Below, piece after piece: positions 32,559 through 42,522 of a stretch of 48,918 bases of DNA. The notes beneath the pieces were generated by a model. The model was not told the DNA's origin and ran no database searches. It was given only the letters and a program-made list of their open reading frames with translations. The position numbers and the translations under genes are program-made. The DNA lies in assembly GCA_964390545.1 (NCBI GenBank), contig CAYMJV010000011.1:1-48918 (forward strand), written 5' to 3'. The stretch comes from CAYMJV01 sp964390545. Lineage in GTDB: Bacteria > Desulfobacterota > BSN033 > UBA1163. Within the stretch, counting starts at the first letter, position 1. Every line of letters starts with the position of its first letter.

Positions 32559-35500
32559 TTACTCATATGAAAGGACAGAAGATCTAAGGAGCGTCTGGAC
32601 ATGTCGTTGAAAGCTGGGTGAAGGATCGACCCGATATCGGTCGGACAAAGCAATGATGGTCTCTTCATTCCCTCCATCGGTCAAATGGAGAAAGACCTTA
32701 AAGGACCCTCTGTTCGCTAAGAGGACCTCCTTTAACTCCTCCAATTGTGACTTCGTCAGGGAGGTCACAGGAATTTTGAGATGGAGGGCTTTGTTTGAAG
32801 AGGTTGATCCTTCCGAGAGGGAGCGGATTTCGGTGGCCTTGATTTTGACATGATCCTCAGAAAGATCGAGGGTTCCCCGAATGATGATGGGATCCCCTCC
32901 TCTTAAACAGGGCAAGGAGGCTTTAAACACGTCCGGGAATAGGATGACCTCGACAAATCCCTTCATGTCCTCCAGATTCAAAAAGGCCATCCGGTCTCCT
33001 TTTCTCGTCACGATCTCCTTCAGGCTGCTGACCAGGCCACAGACCTTTACTTCTTCATTGTTTTTGAGCCTGGGAAGGGTCGAAGTATCCTGATCGGTCA
33101 ACTCTTTGATCACTTCTTGATAACGCGAGAGAGGATGGCGGGAGATATAAAACCCGATGGTCTCTTTCTCAAAAGTGTTCAATTGATTCTCTGGAAATTC
33201 ATCAAGTTCAGGGTAAGTCTCGGCCCCCTCTTCATGAGCCGGGGTCCACATGCTCATCTGAGCCTCTCCCTTTTTCCGTTGCGCCAACTGGGAGTATTCA
33301 AGGACCTCATCCAACACGGTCAACATCTGAGATCGATAGACCTTTGAGAAGTCAAAGGCGCCGCATTTGATCAGACTATCGATCACCCGTCGATTCACCT
33401 TCCGGGTGTCGACTCTCTTGCAAAAATCATAAAGGGAGTGGAATTTTCCTCGTTCTTCTCTCTCCATCAGAATGGCATCGAGGGCCGCGTCCCCCACATT
33501 TTTCACCGCCGCCAGACCAAATCGGATCTGGCCCCCAACGACGGTGAAATTCTTATAACTCTCATTGATATCCGGGGAGAGGATGTTGATCCCCATCTCC
33601 CGGCACTCCGCGATATACTTGACGATTTTGTCCGGATTTTGAACTTCACAAGTGAGCAAGGCAGCCATGAACTCTTTGGGATAGTGAGTCTTCAGATAGG
33701 CCGTCTGGTAGGCAATGAGGGCATAGGCCGCGCTATGGGATTTATTGAAGCCGTATCGACCGAAGGTCTCCATCTGTTCAAAAATTTTCTCGGCCTTCTT
33801 TATGGGAAATCGGTTCTTCTTCGCTCCCTCCAAAAACTTCTCTTTTTGTTTCTCCATCTCCACGGCATCTTTCTTTGCCATGGCTCTCCGAAGGTTATCT
33901 GCGTCTTCCAAACTAAAATTGGCAAGGGCGCTGGCAATGCGCATCACTTGCTCCTGATAGACAATCACTCCATAGGTGTCCTTTAAGATCCCTTCCAGGG
34001 CCGGGGTTTCATATTGGATCGATACCCTGCCATGTCGACGCTTAATAAACTCACCCACCATCCCACTGTCCAAGGGGCCAGGCCGATAGAGCGCCACCAA
34101 TGCGATGACGTCCTTGAAACTCTCTGGTTTAAGCTTAATCAAGAGATCTCTCATCCCAGAACTTTCCAATTGGAAAATGCCCAGATTCGAGCCAGCGCCA
34201 AGGGACGCGTAGACCTCCGGGTCATCGAGAGGGATCTCGGAAAGTTCAATCTTCATTCCTTGATTCTTTTCAATCAACTCAATCGCATGGTCGATCACGG
34301 TCAGGGTTTTAAGTCCCAGAAAATCGAATTTGACCAGTCCGATCGTTTCCACTTCCTTCATCGCATACTGGGTCATCACTTCACCGGCCTGTCCACGATA
34401 AAGGGGGAGATATTCCATGAGGGACTTGTTTGACATGACCACCCCAGCCGCATGAGTAGAAGCATGTCGCGTGAGCCCTTCCAGCGATCTGGCAATCCCA
34501 AAAAGGGTCGCCACTTTCGAATCTCTTTGGATCATCTCCTTCAGCTGGGGCTCTTGCTCCACGGCTTGATCTAAACTAATGTTGAGGGTGCTGGGGATGA
34601 GTTTGGCAATCCGATCCACTTCCGCATAGGGAAGATCCATGACACGGCCCACATCCCGGATCACAGCTCTCGCCTGCATTTTCCCAAAGGTGATGATTTG
34701 GGCCACATTTTCCTTCCCATATTTCTCCATCACATATTGAATCACCTCATCCCTTCTGTCCATACAGAAGTCAACATCCACATCCGGCATGCTGCTCTTT
34801 CGCCCCGGGTTTAAGAATCTTTCAAAGATCAAGTCAAATTCGATGGGATCCAGGTCGGTGATGTTCAGGGCGTACGCCACTAAGCTTCCAGCCGCAGAAC
34901 CTCTCCCCGGTCCCACCGGAATTTTTCTATTTTTTGCAAAATGGATGAAATCGGCTACGATTAAAAAGTATCCCGAATATCCCATGGACTTGATGATCGT
35001 CAGCTCCTCTTCGAGGCGAGGCCGATAGCGTTCGGAGTTTTTTTCAAAATCCTTTTTCTGCCTTAGAGAGTCCAGTCTCTTTTCCAATCCTTCCCTTGCC
35101 AATTTTTCCAAGTAACTATCGGGGGACTCTCCCGAGGGGAGAGAGACCCTCGGAATATGCTTCTCCTCAAACTTTAACTCCAGATTGCACTGGTCTGCGA
35201 TCTCCAAGGTGTGGGTGATTGCCTCAGGGATCGTTTGAAAAAGATCGGCCATTTCCTGAGGAGACTTAAAATAAAATTCATTGGAAGAAAACTTCATCCG
35301 ATCGCTGTCCTGAAGTGTCTTTCCCGTTTGAATGCACAGGAGGACCTCATGGGCCTTTGCATCCTCTCGGTTTAGGTAATGGCAGTCGTTCGTTGCAACC
35401 ACGGGGAGGGAAAGCTGATGGCTTATTTCTAGGAGCCGTTCATTTACCAGGGTCTGGTTTTCCACTCCGTTATTTTGCATTTCAACAAAAAATCGCCTTC

Positions 35501-36011
35501 CATCGAAGATCTTCCGATATTCCTCTGCCGCCTGCATGGCCTTCTTCATCTCCCCACGGCCGGCATGGGCAGAGATCTCGCCTTTCAGACAACCGCTGAG
35601 GGCAATCAACCCCTCATGATATTGACTTAAAAGCTCCTTATCGACTCGAGGTTTATAATAGAATCCCTCGAGATAGGCAAGGCTCACCAGTTTAATGAGA
35701 TTGAAATACCCAATTTTGTTCTTAACGAGGAGCGTCAAATGATAGACGCCCTCCGTTCCATCACCCGTCTTTTTCTCAAAACGACTCCCTGGAGCCACAT
35801 AAATTTCGCAACCCACGATCGGTTTAATGCCATGCTTGATAGCCGTCTGGTAAAATTCGATCGCACCGAACATATTTCCGTGATCGGTCAGTGCGAGAGC
35901 CGACATCCGATACTTTTTGGCCAAGTCGCAGGCCTCATCAAACCGAATGGCTCCATCCAACAAACTGTATTGGCTATGGACATGGAGATGAATGAAGTTT
36001 GAATGTTCCAT
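32559..36011 (-). CDS. dnaE: DNA polymerase III alpha subunit
   Basis: About 1,150 residues (ATG at 36011; a GTG directly before it is possible). An N-terminal PHP domain starts with FIHLHVHSQYSLLDGA and keeps His and Asp residues (ALTDHGNMFG). The polymerase palm contains GPGRGSAAGSLVAY and the catalytic acidic motif PDVDVDFCMDRRDEVIQYV; the fingers include FNKSHSAAYALIAYQTAYLK. A helix-hairpin-helix and an OB fold (VCGLVSSLKEIVTRKGDRMAFLNLED) end the protein. It is the main replicative polymerase. The 160-bp space from guaA holds an inverted repeat. Confidence 0.98.
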   Translation of the reverse strand: MEHSNFIHLHVHSQYSLLDGAIRFDEACDLAKKYRMSALALTDHGNMFGAIEFYQTAIKHGIKPIVGCEIYVAPGSRFEKKTGDGTEGVYHLTLLVKNKIGYFNLIKLVSLAYLEGFYYKPRVDKELLSQYHEGLIALSGCLKGEISAHAGRGEMKKAMQAAEEYRKIFDGRRFFVEMQNNGVENQTLVNERLLEISHQLSLPVVATNDCHYLNREDAKAHEVLLCIQTGKTLQDSDRMKFSSNEFYFKSPQEMADLFQTIPEAITHTLEIADQCNLELKFEEKHIPRVSLPSGESPDSYLEKLAREGLEKRLDSLRQKKDFEKNSERYRPRLEEELTIIKSMGYSGYFLIVADFIHFAKNRKIPVGPGRGSAAGSLVAYALNITDLDPIEFDLIFERFLNPGRKSSMPDVDVDFCMDRRDEVIQYVMEKYGKENVAQIITFGKMQARAVIRDVGRVMDLPYAEVDRIAKLIPSTLNISLDQAVEQEPQLKEMIQRDSKVATLFGIARSLEGLTRHASTHAAGVVMSNKSLMEYLPLYRGQAGEVMTQYAMKEVETIGLVKFDFLGLKTLTVIDHAIELIEKNQGMKIELSEIPLDDPEVYASLGAGSNLGIFQLESSGMRDLLIKLKPESFKDVIALVALYRPGPLDSGMVGEFIKRRHGRVSIQYETPALEGILKDTYGVIVYQEQVMRIASALANFSLEDADNLRRAMAKKDAVEMEKQKEKFLEGAKKNRFPIKKAEKIFEQMETFGRYGFNKSHSAAYALIAYQTAYLKTHYPKEFMAALLTCEVQNPDKIVKYIAECREMGINILSPDINESYKNFTVVGGQIRFGLAAVKNVGDAALDAILMEREERGKFHSLYDFCKRVDTRKVNRRVIDSLIKCGAFDFSKVYRSQMLTVLDEVLEYSQLAQRKKGEAQMSMWTPAHEEGAETYPELDEFPENQLNTFEKETIGFYISRHPLSRYQEVIKELTDQDTSTLPRLKNNEEVKVCGLVSSLKEIVTRKGDRMAFLNLEDMKGFVEVILFPDVFKASLPCLRGGDPIIIRGTLDLSEDHVKIKATEIRSLSEGSTSSNKALHLKIPVTSLTKSQLEELKEVLLANRGSFKVFLHLTDGGNEETIIALSDRYRVDPSPSFQRHVQTLLRSSVLSYE

Positions 36012-36020
36012 CACTTAACC

Positions 36021-36168
36021 AAATGTCAAATGTCAAAATCCAAATGTCAAATCAATGCCAAATATCAAATGTCCAAAAAACAAAGGCCCGGGCTCGTTTT
36101 TGCCACGACTTTATGCGTTTGGGTTTCGGGTCTTTCATTTGAACTTTGACTTTTGACATTTAACATTT
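36021..36168. repeat. Inverted repeat between guaA and dnaE (AAATGTC type)
   Basis: The arms 36021-36051 and 36138-36168 are reverse complements at 26 of 31 positions and consist of AAATGTCAAA units. The element fills almost all of the space between guaA and dnaE. Confidence 0.75.
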
Positions 36169-36177
36169 CCCTATTCC

Positions 36178-37737
36178 CTATTCCCATTCAATGGTGCTGG
36201 GTGGTTTGGAGCTGACATCATAGACGACCCGGTTGACGCCTCTCACCTCATTAATGATCCGGTTGGAAATATGCTCCAAGATCCGATAAGGCAGCCGGAC
36301 CCAGTCGGCTGTCATTCCGTCCAGGCTCGCGACCACCCGAAGGGCGATCACATTTTCGTAGGTCCTTTCATCTCCCATCACCCCCACCGTTTTTACCGGG
36401 AGCAGGACGGCGAAGGATTGCCATATCTGATTCCGCAACCGCGTCCGTTCTATCTCCTCCAGGACGATCTCATCGGCAGCCCTCAAAATGTCCAACCTCT
36501 CTTGATTCACCTCCCCGATGACCCGGATGGCCAGACCGGGGCCTGGAAAGGGCTGACGCTTGAGGATTTCCTCCGGAAGCCCCAATACCTTTCCCAACTG
36601 TCTTACTTCATCCTTGAATAACTCTCTGAGGGGTTCTACCAGTTTCAACCTCATCTTCTCCGGCAAACCTCCCACATTATGATGGCTCTTGATCGTTGCA
36701 GAAGGCCCTTTAAAGGAGATGCTTTCGATCACATCCGGATAGAGCGTCCCCTGGGCCAGATATTCCACCTTCCCAATCTTTTTTGCCTCTCTTTCAAAGA
36801 TCGAGATAAACTCCCTTCCGATCCTCTTCCGTTTTTCCTCGGGATCCGAAACCCCTTCCAATTTCTGGAGGAAGGAATCCTTCGCATCGACGTACGTTAA
36901 GGATATTTTAAAATGATAGTGAAACAAATTTACCACCTGAGACGCTTCATTTTTCCTTAACAAGCCATTGTCCACGAAAATGCACTGCAACCGATCTCCG
37001 ATCACCTTGTGGAGGAGAACGGCGACCACCGTTGAGTCTACCCCACCGCTGAGCGCACAGATCACCTTCCCTTTCCTGATCCTCCGTCTCAGATCATTGC
37101 TGATCTGTTCTAAGAAGGATTGCATGGTCCAAAGACGGGAGCACCCACACACCTGGAAAAGAAAATTACGAAGGAGTTCAATCCCCCTTGGAGTATGAAT
37201 AACCTCGGGATGGAATTGGAGACCATAGATTTTTTTCTTGGGATGTTCAATCGCAGCAACGGGGGTGTTTTTTGAGTGGGCGATGACATGAAATCCAGAG
37301 GGCAATGTCCTGACTTGATCTCCATGGCTCATCCAGACGATGAAGGAACTTCCCCTCTTCCCTAAACCACTGAAGAGCCGCCCTCCACGATCCATCAGCA
37401 ATTTCGCCTTTCCGTACTCCCTTTTGTCTGAATGGGTGACCTCCCCCCCGAGCAATTTCCCTATTAACTGCATTCCATAACAGATTCCCAAGATCGGGAT
37501 TCCCATTTCCAGGAGGCGAAGATCACAAAAGGGGGCGTTCTTCTCATAGACGCTTGCCGGTCCCCCCGAAAGGATGATCCCCTTCGGAGCCAGAGACCGA
37601 ACAGCCTCCAGTCCCATCTCGTAGGAATGAATCTCACTGTAAATCTGGCACTCCCTTACTCTTCGGGCGATCAGTTGGGTGTACTGCGAACCGAAATCGA
37701 GAATGAGGATCTTATCAAAACGGGAATTTCTCTCCAT
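36178..37737 (-). CDS. guaA: GMP synthase (glutamine-hydrolysing)
   Basis: 519 residues. The N-terminal class I glutamine amidotransferase has the nucleophile Cys in ILGICYGMQLIG and the His-Glu pair in GLQFHPEVIHT, plus MSHGDQV. The ATP pyrophosphatase domain has the PP-loop ALSGGVDSTVVA, and the dimerisation domain has QPFPGPGLAIRVIGEV. The C-terminus VVYDVSSKPPSTIEWE is the family ending. It converts XMP to GMP in the cytoplasm. guaB lies about 3.3 kb upstream on the same strand, with two membrane-protein genes and a MITE-like repeat in between. Confidence 0.98.
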   Translation of the reverse strand: MERNSRFDKILILDFGSQYTQLIARRVRECQIYSEIHSYEMGLEAVRSLAPKGIILSGGPASVYEKNAPFCDLRLLEMGIPILGICYGMQLIGKLLGGEVTHSDKREYGKAKLLMDRGGRLFSGLGKRGSSFIVWMSHGDQVRTLPSGFHVIAHSKNTPVAAIEHPKKKIYGLQFHPEVIHTPRGIELLRNFLFQVCGCSRLWTMQSFLEQISNDLRRRIRKGKVICALSGGVDSTVVAVLLHKVIGDRLQCIFVDNGLLRKNEASQVVNLFHYHFKISLTYVDAKDSFLQKLEGVSDPEEKRKRIGREFISIFEREAKKIGKVEYLAQGTLYPDVIESISFKGPSATIKSHHNVGGLPEKMRLKLVEPLRELFKDEVRQLGKVLGLPEEILKRQPFPGPGLAIRVIGEVNQERLDILRAADEIVLEEIERTRLRNQIWQSFAVLLPVKTVGVMGDERTYENVIALRVVASLDGMTADWVRLPYRILEHISNRIINEVRGVNRVVYDVSSKPPSTIEWE

Positions 37738-37821
37738 ACATTTTACATCCTATTCAAGGATTGAGAGGGAAAGGAAGAAAAGACAATCTCACCACAGGCC
37801 GCCCGTTCCCTCCCCGTCTTT

Positions 37822-37953
37822 GAGACTGTGTCGTAATGTCATTCTGAGGCGTTAGCCGAAGAATCTCTGTTTTCTAACTTGTTGATTCTATGAGATTCTT
37901 CACTTCGTTCAGAATGACAAACATGGCATCTCCCTCATTACGACACAGTCTCT
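37822..37953. mobile_element. MITE-like element, copy 1
   Basis: About 130 bp bounded by perfect 15-bp terminal inverted repeats AGACTGTGTCGTAAT and ATTACGACACAGTCT. Nested pairs GTCATTCTGA/TCAGAATGAC and AGAATCTC/GAGATTCT give a long hairpin. A nearly identical copy in the opposite orientation lies at 45796-45927. No open frame of note. It lies between guaA and the PATAN gene. Confidence 0.8.
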
Positions 37954-37983
37954 TTAGGAGGGTGGGCAAGGAAGAGGCTCCGG

Positions 37984-39090
37984 TCAATGCTTCAAATAAT
38001 ATCTCCCCTCTTTTAATTCATATTGGTAGGCAACGCCCTTCCGGTAGTAGAGGTCATTCTTTTGAAGCAGACGGGTAGAGAGCAGTTCTTCGATGCGATC
38101 GGGATACTTTCCATGTTCCATATGATAAATCTCCAGAGCATTCTTGATGCGTTGCAACTGTGTCTTATGAGTCAGATTCATCGGGATCTCGATATCGGCT
38201 CGCTCAATCTTAGAATCGGTCAGATGGTGTAAAACCGAGGGTTTGAAATAGGCCAGGAGCAGGATGATCACCAGCAGAGAAACCCCACAATAGACATAGG
38301 TCAACACTTCTTTGAAACGGAAGGTGCTTACTTTCTTGAGGAAGCTCGGTGTCTCGATGCGAGCCACCTCAATCAAACCGATCTCCATCAGGTCGGCCAA
38401 AATATCGCTCGCATTGAACCTCCCCAGGAGGCTTCGGTCAATGATCTCCTGTACCGTTCGCTGCCCATCTACCAAATTGTAAACCAGCTCTTGTTCAGAA
38501 GTCAGTTTCTCCTTTAAATAGCTCGGTGAAGATATGGGATCGAGGGATTTGTCTTGGGGGGCTTTGCGAAAAACCAGATTGGGCGAATAAACTTTCTTCT
38601 CGATCTCTGACCACTCATCCACCATTCGGAGGATGCTCAACAGGACCTGTTCGGCACTGAGGGCGAAGGGGATCTTTTTATAACTCTCAACCAATTTCAG
38701 ATCGAAATTAAAGGTTCCATCCTCCCACCAGAAAAGTTCGTAAATGGTTTCGTAGATTTGCGTCGAAATCACCTGCAAGATATGATCCTTGGTTAACAAC
38801 TGAAGTTCGACCAGGATTTCCCCCAAGTATTTGAGCGTCTCTTTCTGAATTCTTAAAACCCGCTCCAGTTGTTCTTCAGTGATCAATTTAGCCTTCACTA
38901 AGATTTCACCAATAAGGTCCTTCTTCCCTCGATAATTCGAGTAAACGTGAACGATCATGCCATCGACAAAATGGATCTCCGCCAAATTCTTCCCTCTGCG
39001 CACTCTCAAGATCCCCGTTTTAAGCTGCTGGCCAATCAATTGGATGATCTCAGTAATGCTAAAATCTTTTAACGTCCCCTGCAGGGCCAT
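37984..39090 (-). CDS. PATAN (DUF4388) protein with C-terminal membrane span and pseudopilin-like tail
   Basis: 368 residues. Residues 1-70 match the PATAN/DUF4388 motif (MALQGTLKDFSITEIIQLIG, KTGILRVRRGKNLAEIHFVDGMIVH), followed by helices that resemble MshEN-type repeats (GEILVKAKLITEEQLERVL, GEILVELQLLTKDHILQVI) and by a second DUF4388-like stretch (YELFWWEDGTFNFD). A membrane span sits near residues 245-265 (VLTYVYCGVSLLVIILLLAYF). The last 65 residues (QLQRIKNALEIYHMEHGKYPDRIEEL) resemble the globular part of GspG-type pseudopilins. Such proteins occur with motility and type IV pilus control in Deltaproteobacteria. It is 3 nt downstream of the TPR gene; function unknown. Confidence 0.8.
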   Translation of the reverse strand: MALQGTLKDFSITEIIQLIGQQLKTGILRVRRGKNLAEIHFVDGMIVHVYSNYRGKKDLIGEILVKAKLITEEQLERVLRIQKETLKYLGEILVELQLLTKDHILQVISTQIYETIYELFWWEDGTFNFDLKLVESYKKIPFALSAEQVLLSILRMVDEWSEIEKKVYSPNLVFRKAPQDKSLDPISSPSYLKEKLTSEQELVYNLVDGQRTVQEIIDRSLLGRFNASDILADLMEIGLIEVARIETPSFLKKVSTFRFKEVLTYVYCGVSLLVIILLLAYFKPSVLHHLTDSKIERADIEIPMNLTHKTQLQRIKNALEIYHMEHGKYPDRIEELLSTRLLQKNDLYYRKGVAYQYELKEGRYYLKH

Positions 39091-39093
39091 GGT

Positions 39094-41028
39094 TTAACCT
39101 TTCGATCCCCTCTCTGCTTCGTACATGGGTTTGAGCCGATAGGCTCTTCGAAGGGACAGGAGGTAGAAGGCGATAAAAAGACCTCCCCACAAGATTCCCC
39201 TCACAAAGACCAAAGAGGGTTGGGAAAGGGAGAGCCTCACGGCTCCATCCCAATAAACAAATCGGAAGACGAATATAAAAAAGAGGAAGAGGAGAAAGAG
39301 CCCATAGAAAGCCCGCCCTCCCCACAGGTCACTGAACCCGACGAAAAAGTAAGAGAGAAATTGGCTCAAGCGGTGATTTTTCTTTTGGAATTGACTGACC
39401 TGACGGGATTTCTTCTCTTTGATCTTGGGATGGATCTTCTCCTTTTGAATAAAGATTCGATGACAATTGAAACAGATGGCTTCCTGATCGGTTGCCCCCA
39501 TATAGAACCGAAAGGTTGGGCTTCCACACATGGGACAGCGGTTCAAGAAGCGCTTCCGCTGGGTGTACCTGGACATTCCGATCAAAAACCCGAGGAAGAA
39601 AACAGGCAAAAGGTAAATTCTTGATGGAATCCTACCAAACCAGGCCATGAAAAGACGGTAAGGTACCCCCTCCTTCCCGACGAACTGACTCAGTAGCCTT
39701 CCCCACAACTTGCGAGCGGTGAGCACTTCATCGATTACCTGTCGGTTGATGTTGGGTGAGTCGATCGACGCGTAGTAATCGACCAGCCTGGGGTCCAACT
39801 GCCTTGCCTTTTCAAAGGCTTTGCTCATTTTGCCAGAAAGAAAGGTCTCCTGGGAATAGGCACGATAGAGATTGTAATAAGAGGCCCCGTTATTGGGGTC
39901 GACATCCACCGCTTGCTGATAGGAAGCGATGGCCATCTCGACCTGTCTCTTGGCCAGATAAACATTCCCTAGATTGGATAACGCCTCGCCAAATTGGGGG
40001 GATTGCTGAAGGGACTTCTTATACCATTCTTCTGCCTGTCCGTAACGCCCTTCCCTCTTTTCGATCAATCCCAGAGTGAAGAGGACGTCCGCGTCATAGG
40101 GATGGTCTGATAACCAACTCTCTAACTTCTTCTCCAGGGTCCTGTCCCAGTCCTCTTGGTTCGCTTGGCTCATTTGCAAGATGACCTCTGAATGAGGACC
40201 ATCCAACAAAGAGGAGGCGGAACGAAGGAAAAACGGGAGGTAAACCAGCAGGACGAGAAAGATCAACAGGATCACCCTCTCCCGCTTCATGACGTAGCCC
40301 CATAAAAAGATGGACCAAAACATTAAGGCCCATAGAATATCGAGGCGAAGGAAGAAAGGGATGAAGAGGGCTAAAATTTTGGCGCTGGTGAGGAGCAGCC
40401 CTTTGACGTTCTGGGTCAAATTCCTTCGAAGGTCGTAGAAGTAGAGGGGTAGGTATTTTGCCATGACCACAATACCGAAGACAACAAAGGTCATGAGCAT
40501 TGCATTACAGAGGATGAAGAAGAGGTTATAAAAAAACTTAAGCGAACTTGGATAATGACGAAACTGGGCGAGTTGCCCCCGATAAATCTCAGCGAAGACC
40601 TTATGGAGTTGAAAGGGGCTCTGAAACCAAAGGATCCGGGCCAACTCGTAGTAGGTTTGGGGAAGATCAGGCGAGAATTTGATCGCATAGGTTGCAAGCG
40701 CGACGGCCTCATCAGAGTCCCCTCGCTCCCTGGCCCTTCCGGCTTCCCGAGTGAGCCATTCGGAGAGAACCAGAAGGTTTCGGACCCCCTTATCCAATTT
40801 TAACTGATAGAGCTGTTCGAGCTCCTTCCGAGTGGGAGTTTTTCTCTCACCTCCCTGGGATTTCTGTCCCCATACTCCTTTTGGATCGAAAGGTCGATCG
40901 TCTGAAGGAGACGTTTCTACTGAAAAGAATTCTTTTGAAAAGGGAAGGGTGTCTTTCTTCGCCAGGAGGCCCACATAGTAGAGGAAAGAAAAGATTAGGA
41001 CGACCAGGATAAGAATTGCCTTTTTCAA
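39094..41028 (-). CDS. Multi-span membrane protein with TPR repeats and a zinc ribbon
   Basis: 644 residues from a TTG start with AAAGGA upstream. A signal anchor (residues 1-22) leads to a helical segment, then four or five membrane spans (about residues 165-275), a TPR region (about 285-420: DVLFTLGLIEKREGRYGQAEEWYKKSLQQSP, GEALSNLGNVYLAKRQVEMAIASYQQAVDVDP type repeats), another span, a zinc ribbon (CPMCGSP and CFNCHRI, about residues 500-525) and two final spans. I do not recognise a named family. Its tight coupling to the PATAN gene (3 nt) and to guaB (20 nt) suggests co-expression. Confidence 0.8.
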   Translation of the reverse strand: MKKAILILVVLIFSFLYYVGLLAKKDTLPFSKEFFSVETSPSDDRPFDPKGVWGQKSQGGERKTPTRKELEQLYQLKLDKGVRNLLVLSEWLTREAGRARERGDSDEAVALATYAIKFSPDLPQTYYELARILWFQSPFQLHKVFAEIYRGQLAQFRHYPSSLKFFYNLFFILCNAMLMTFVVFGIVVMAKYLPLYFYDLRRNLTQNVKGLLLTSAKILALFIPFFLRLDILWALMFWSIFLWGYVMKRERVILLIFLVLLVYLPFFLRSASSLLDGPHSEVILQMSQANQEDWDRTLEKKLESWLSDHPYDADVLFTLGLIEKREGRYGQAEEWYKKSLQQSPQFGEALSNLGNVYLAKRQVEMAIASYQQAVDVDPNNGASYYNLYRAYSQETFLSGKMSKAFEKARQLDPRLVDYYASIDSPNINRQVIDEVLTARKLWGRLLSQFVGKEGVPYRLFMAWFGRIPSRIYLLPVFFLGFLIGMSRYTQRKRFLNRCPMCGSPTFRFYMGATDQEAICFNCHRIFIQKEKIHPKIKEKKSRQVSQFQKKNHRLSQFLSYFFVGFSDLWGGRAFYGLFLLFLFFIFVFRFVYWDGAVRLSLSQPSLVFVRGILWGGLFIAFYLLSLRRAYRLKPMYEAERGSKG

Positions 41029-41048
41029 AACGATCCTTTCGGGGCTTC

Positions 41049-42518
41049 TTATTCTAATCGATAATTGGGAGCCTCTTTGGTGATGATCACATCATGGACA
41101 TGGCTCTCTCTCAATCCCGAAGATGTGATCCGAACAAATTTCGCCTTCTGTTGGAGCTCCTGAATCGTTCTTGCCCCCACATATCCCATTCCAGCCTTCA
41201 ACCCTCCGATGAGCTGTTGGATACAATCGGAAAGAGCCCCGCGATACGGAACCCTTCCTTCGATCCCTTCGGGAACCAGTTTGGTCTCGCTTTCCACATC
41301 TTCTTGAAAGTATCGATCCCGGCTCCCTTCTTTCATCGCTTCCAGGGAGCCCATTCCCCGGTATACTTTGTAACTTCTCCCCTGGTAGAGCACGATGTCC
41401 CCGGGGCTCTCGTCCGTTCCAGCAAACAAATTTCCAATCATCACCGAAAGGGCTCCGGCAGCAAGGGCCTTGGTGATATCGCCAGAGAATTTAATCCCTC
41501 CGTCGGCGATGATGGGTATCCCGTGCTTAGACAAAAGTTCAGTGGTCTCCAGTATCGCAGAGAGTTGAGGGATCCCTACCCCGGCCACCACCCGTGTGGT
41601 ACAGATGGAACCGGGTCCCACCCCGACTTTGATGGCATCTGCACCCGATTTGATGAGGTCCAAGGCTCCTTCCTTGGTTGCTACATTTCCTGCGAGGAGC
41701 TGACAATCCGGGAAGTTCTCCTTCGTATCCAGAACCGCATCGAGAACATCCTTCGAATGGCCATGGGCTGTATCGATGACCAGGACGTCCACCCCTGCTT
41801 TGATCAGGGCCTCTGTCCTCGCCTCTCGATCTTGTCCAATTCCAATGGCCGCTCCCACCCGGAGCCGCCCCAGGTGGTCTTTGCAGGAATTGGGATACTT
41901 TCTGATCTTCTCGATATCTTTGATGGTGATCAATCCCTTGAGATTGTTCTGTTCATCGACGACCAATAATTTTTCAATCCGGTTCTTGTGAAGGATCTCT
42001 TTCGATTCTTCCAGGGTGGTCCCAACAGGAACGGTGATGAGACGGTCTTTAGTCATGACCGTAGCAATTTCTGCATCCAATTTCTTCTCAAACCGAAGAT
42101 CACGATTGGTGAGAATGCCCACGAGTTTTCCGTTCTTGGTGATCGGCACGCCGGAGATCCGGTATTTCTTCATGATCTCCAAGGCTTGATAAATTTTCTG
42201 TTCCGGATGCATGGTGATCGGGTTAAGGATCATCCCGCTTTCCGATTTTTTGACCCGGTCAACTTCTAAAGCCTGATCCTCGACCGAAAGGTTTCGATGA
42301 ATGATCCCGAGGCCGCCTTCTTGGGCCATGGAAATGGCGGTTCTCGACTCCGTCACCGTATCCATGGCCGCACTCACCAGAGGGATATTGAGCCGGATCG
42401 CCTTCGTCAACTGGGTGCTGACTTCGACCTCCTTCGGCAAGACGGAGGAGGCAGCAGGAACGATCGATACATCATCGAACGTCAAGCTTTCATTGATGAT
42501 CTTAGGATGGTTTCCCAT
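41049..42518 (-). CDS. guaB: IMP dehydrogenase
   Basis: 489 residues. LTFDDVSIVPA opens the TIM barrel, two CBS domains are inserted at about residues 95-210 (ITMHPEQKIYQALEIMKKYRISGVPI, RLITVPVGTTLEESKEIL), and the catalytic loop GPGSICTTRVVAGVG contains the nucleophile Cys. DGGIKFSGDITKALAAGA, YRGMGSLEAM and EGIEGRVPYRG complete the active site and flap. It oxidises IMP to XMP with NAD in guanine synthesis. It begins 4 nt after the hflX stop codon, with a good ribosome binding site, so hflX and guaB are probably co-transcribed. Confidence 0.98.
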   Translation of the reverse strand: MGNHPKIINESLTFDDVSIVPAASSVLPKEVEVSTQLTKAIRLNIPLVSAAMDTVTESRTAISMAQEGGLGIIHRNLSVEDQALEVDRVKKSESGMILNPITMHPEQKIYQALEIMKKYRISGVPITKNGKLVGILTNRDLRFEKKLDAEIATVMTKDRLITVPVGTTLEESKEILHKNRIEKLLVVDEQNNLKGLITIKDIEKIRKYPNSCKDHLGRLRVGAAIGIGQDREARTEALIKAGVDVLVIDTAHGHSKDVLDAVLDTKENFPDCQLLAGNVATKEGALDLIKSGADAIKVGVGPGSICTTRVVAGVGIPQLSAILETTELLSKHGIPIIADGGIKFSGDITKALAAGALSVMIGNLFAGTDESPGDIVLYQGRSYKVYRGMGSLEAMKEGSRDRYFQEDVESETKLVPEGIEGRVPYRGALSDCIQQLIGGLKAGMGYVGARTIQELQQKAKFVRITSSGLRESHVHDVIITKEAPNYRLE

Positions 42519-42522
42519 CGTC

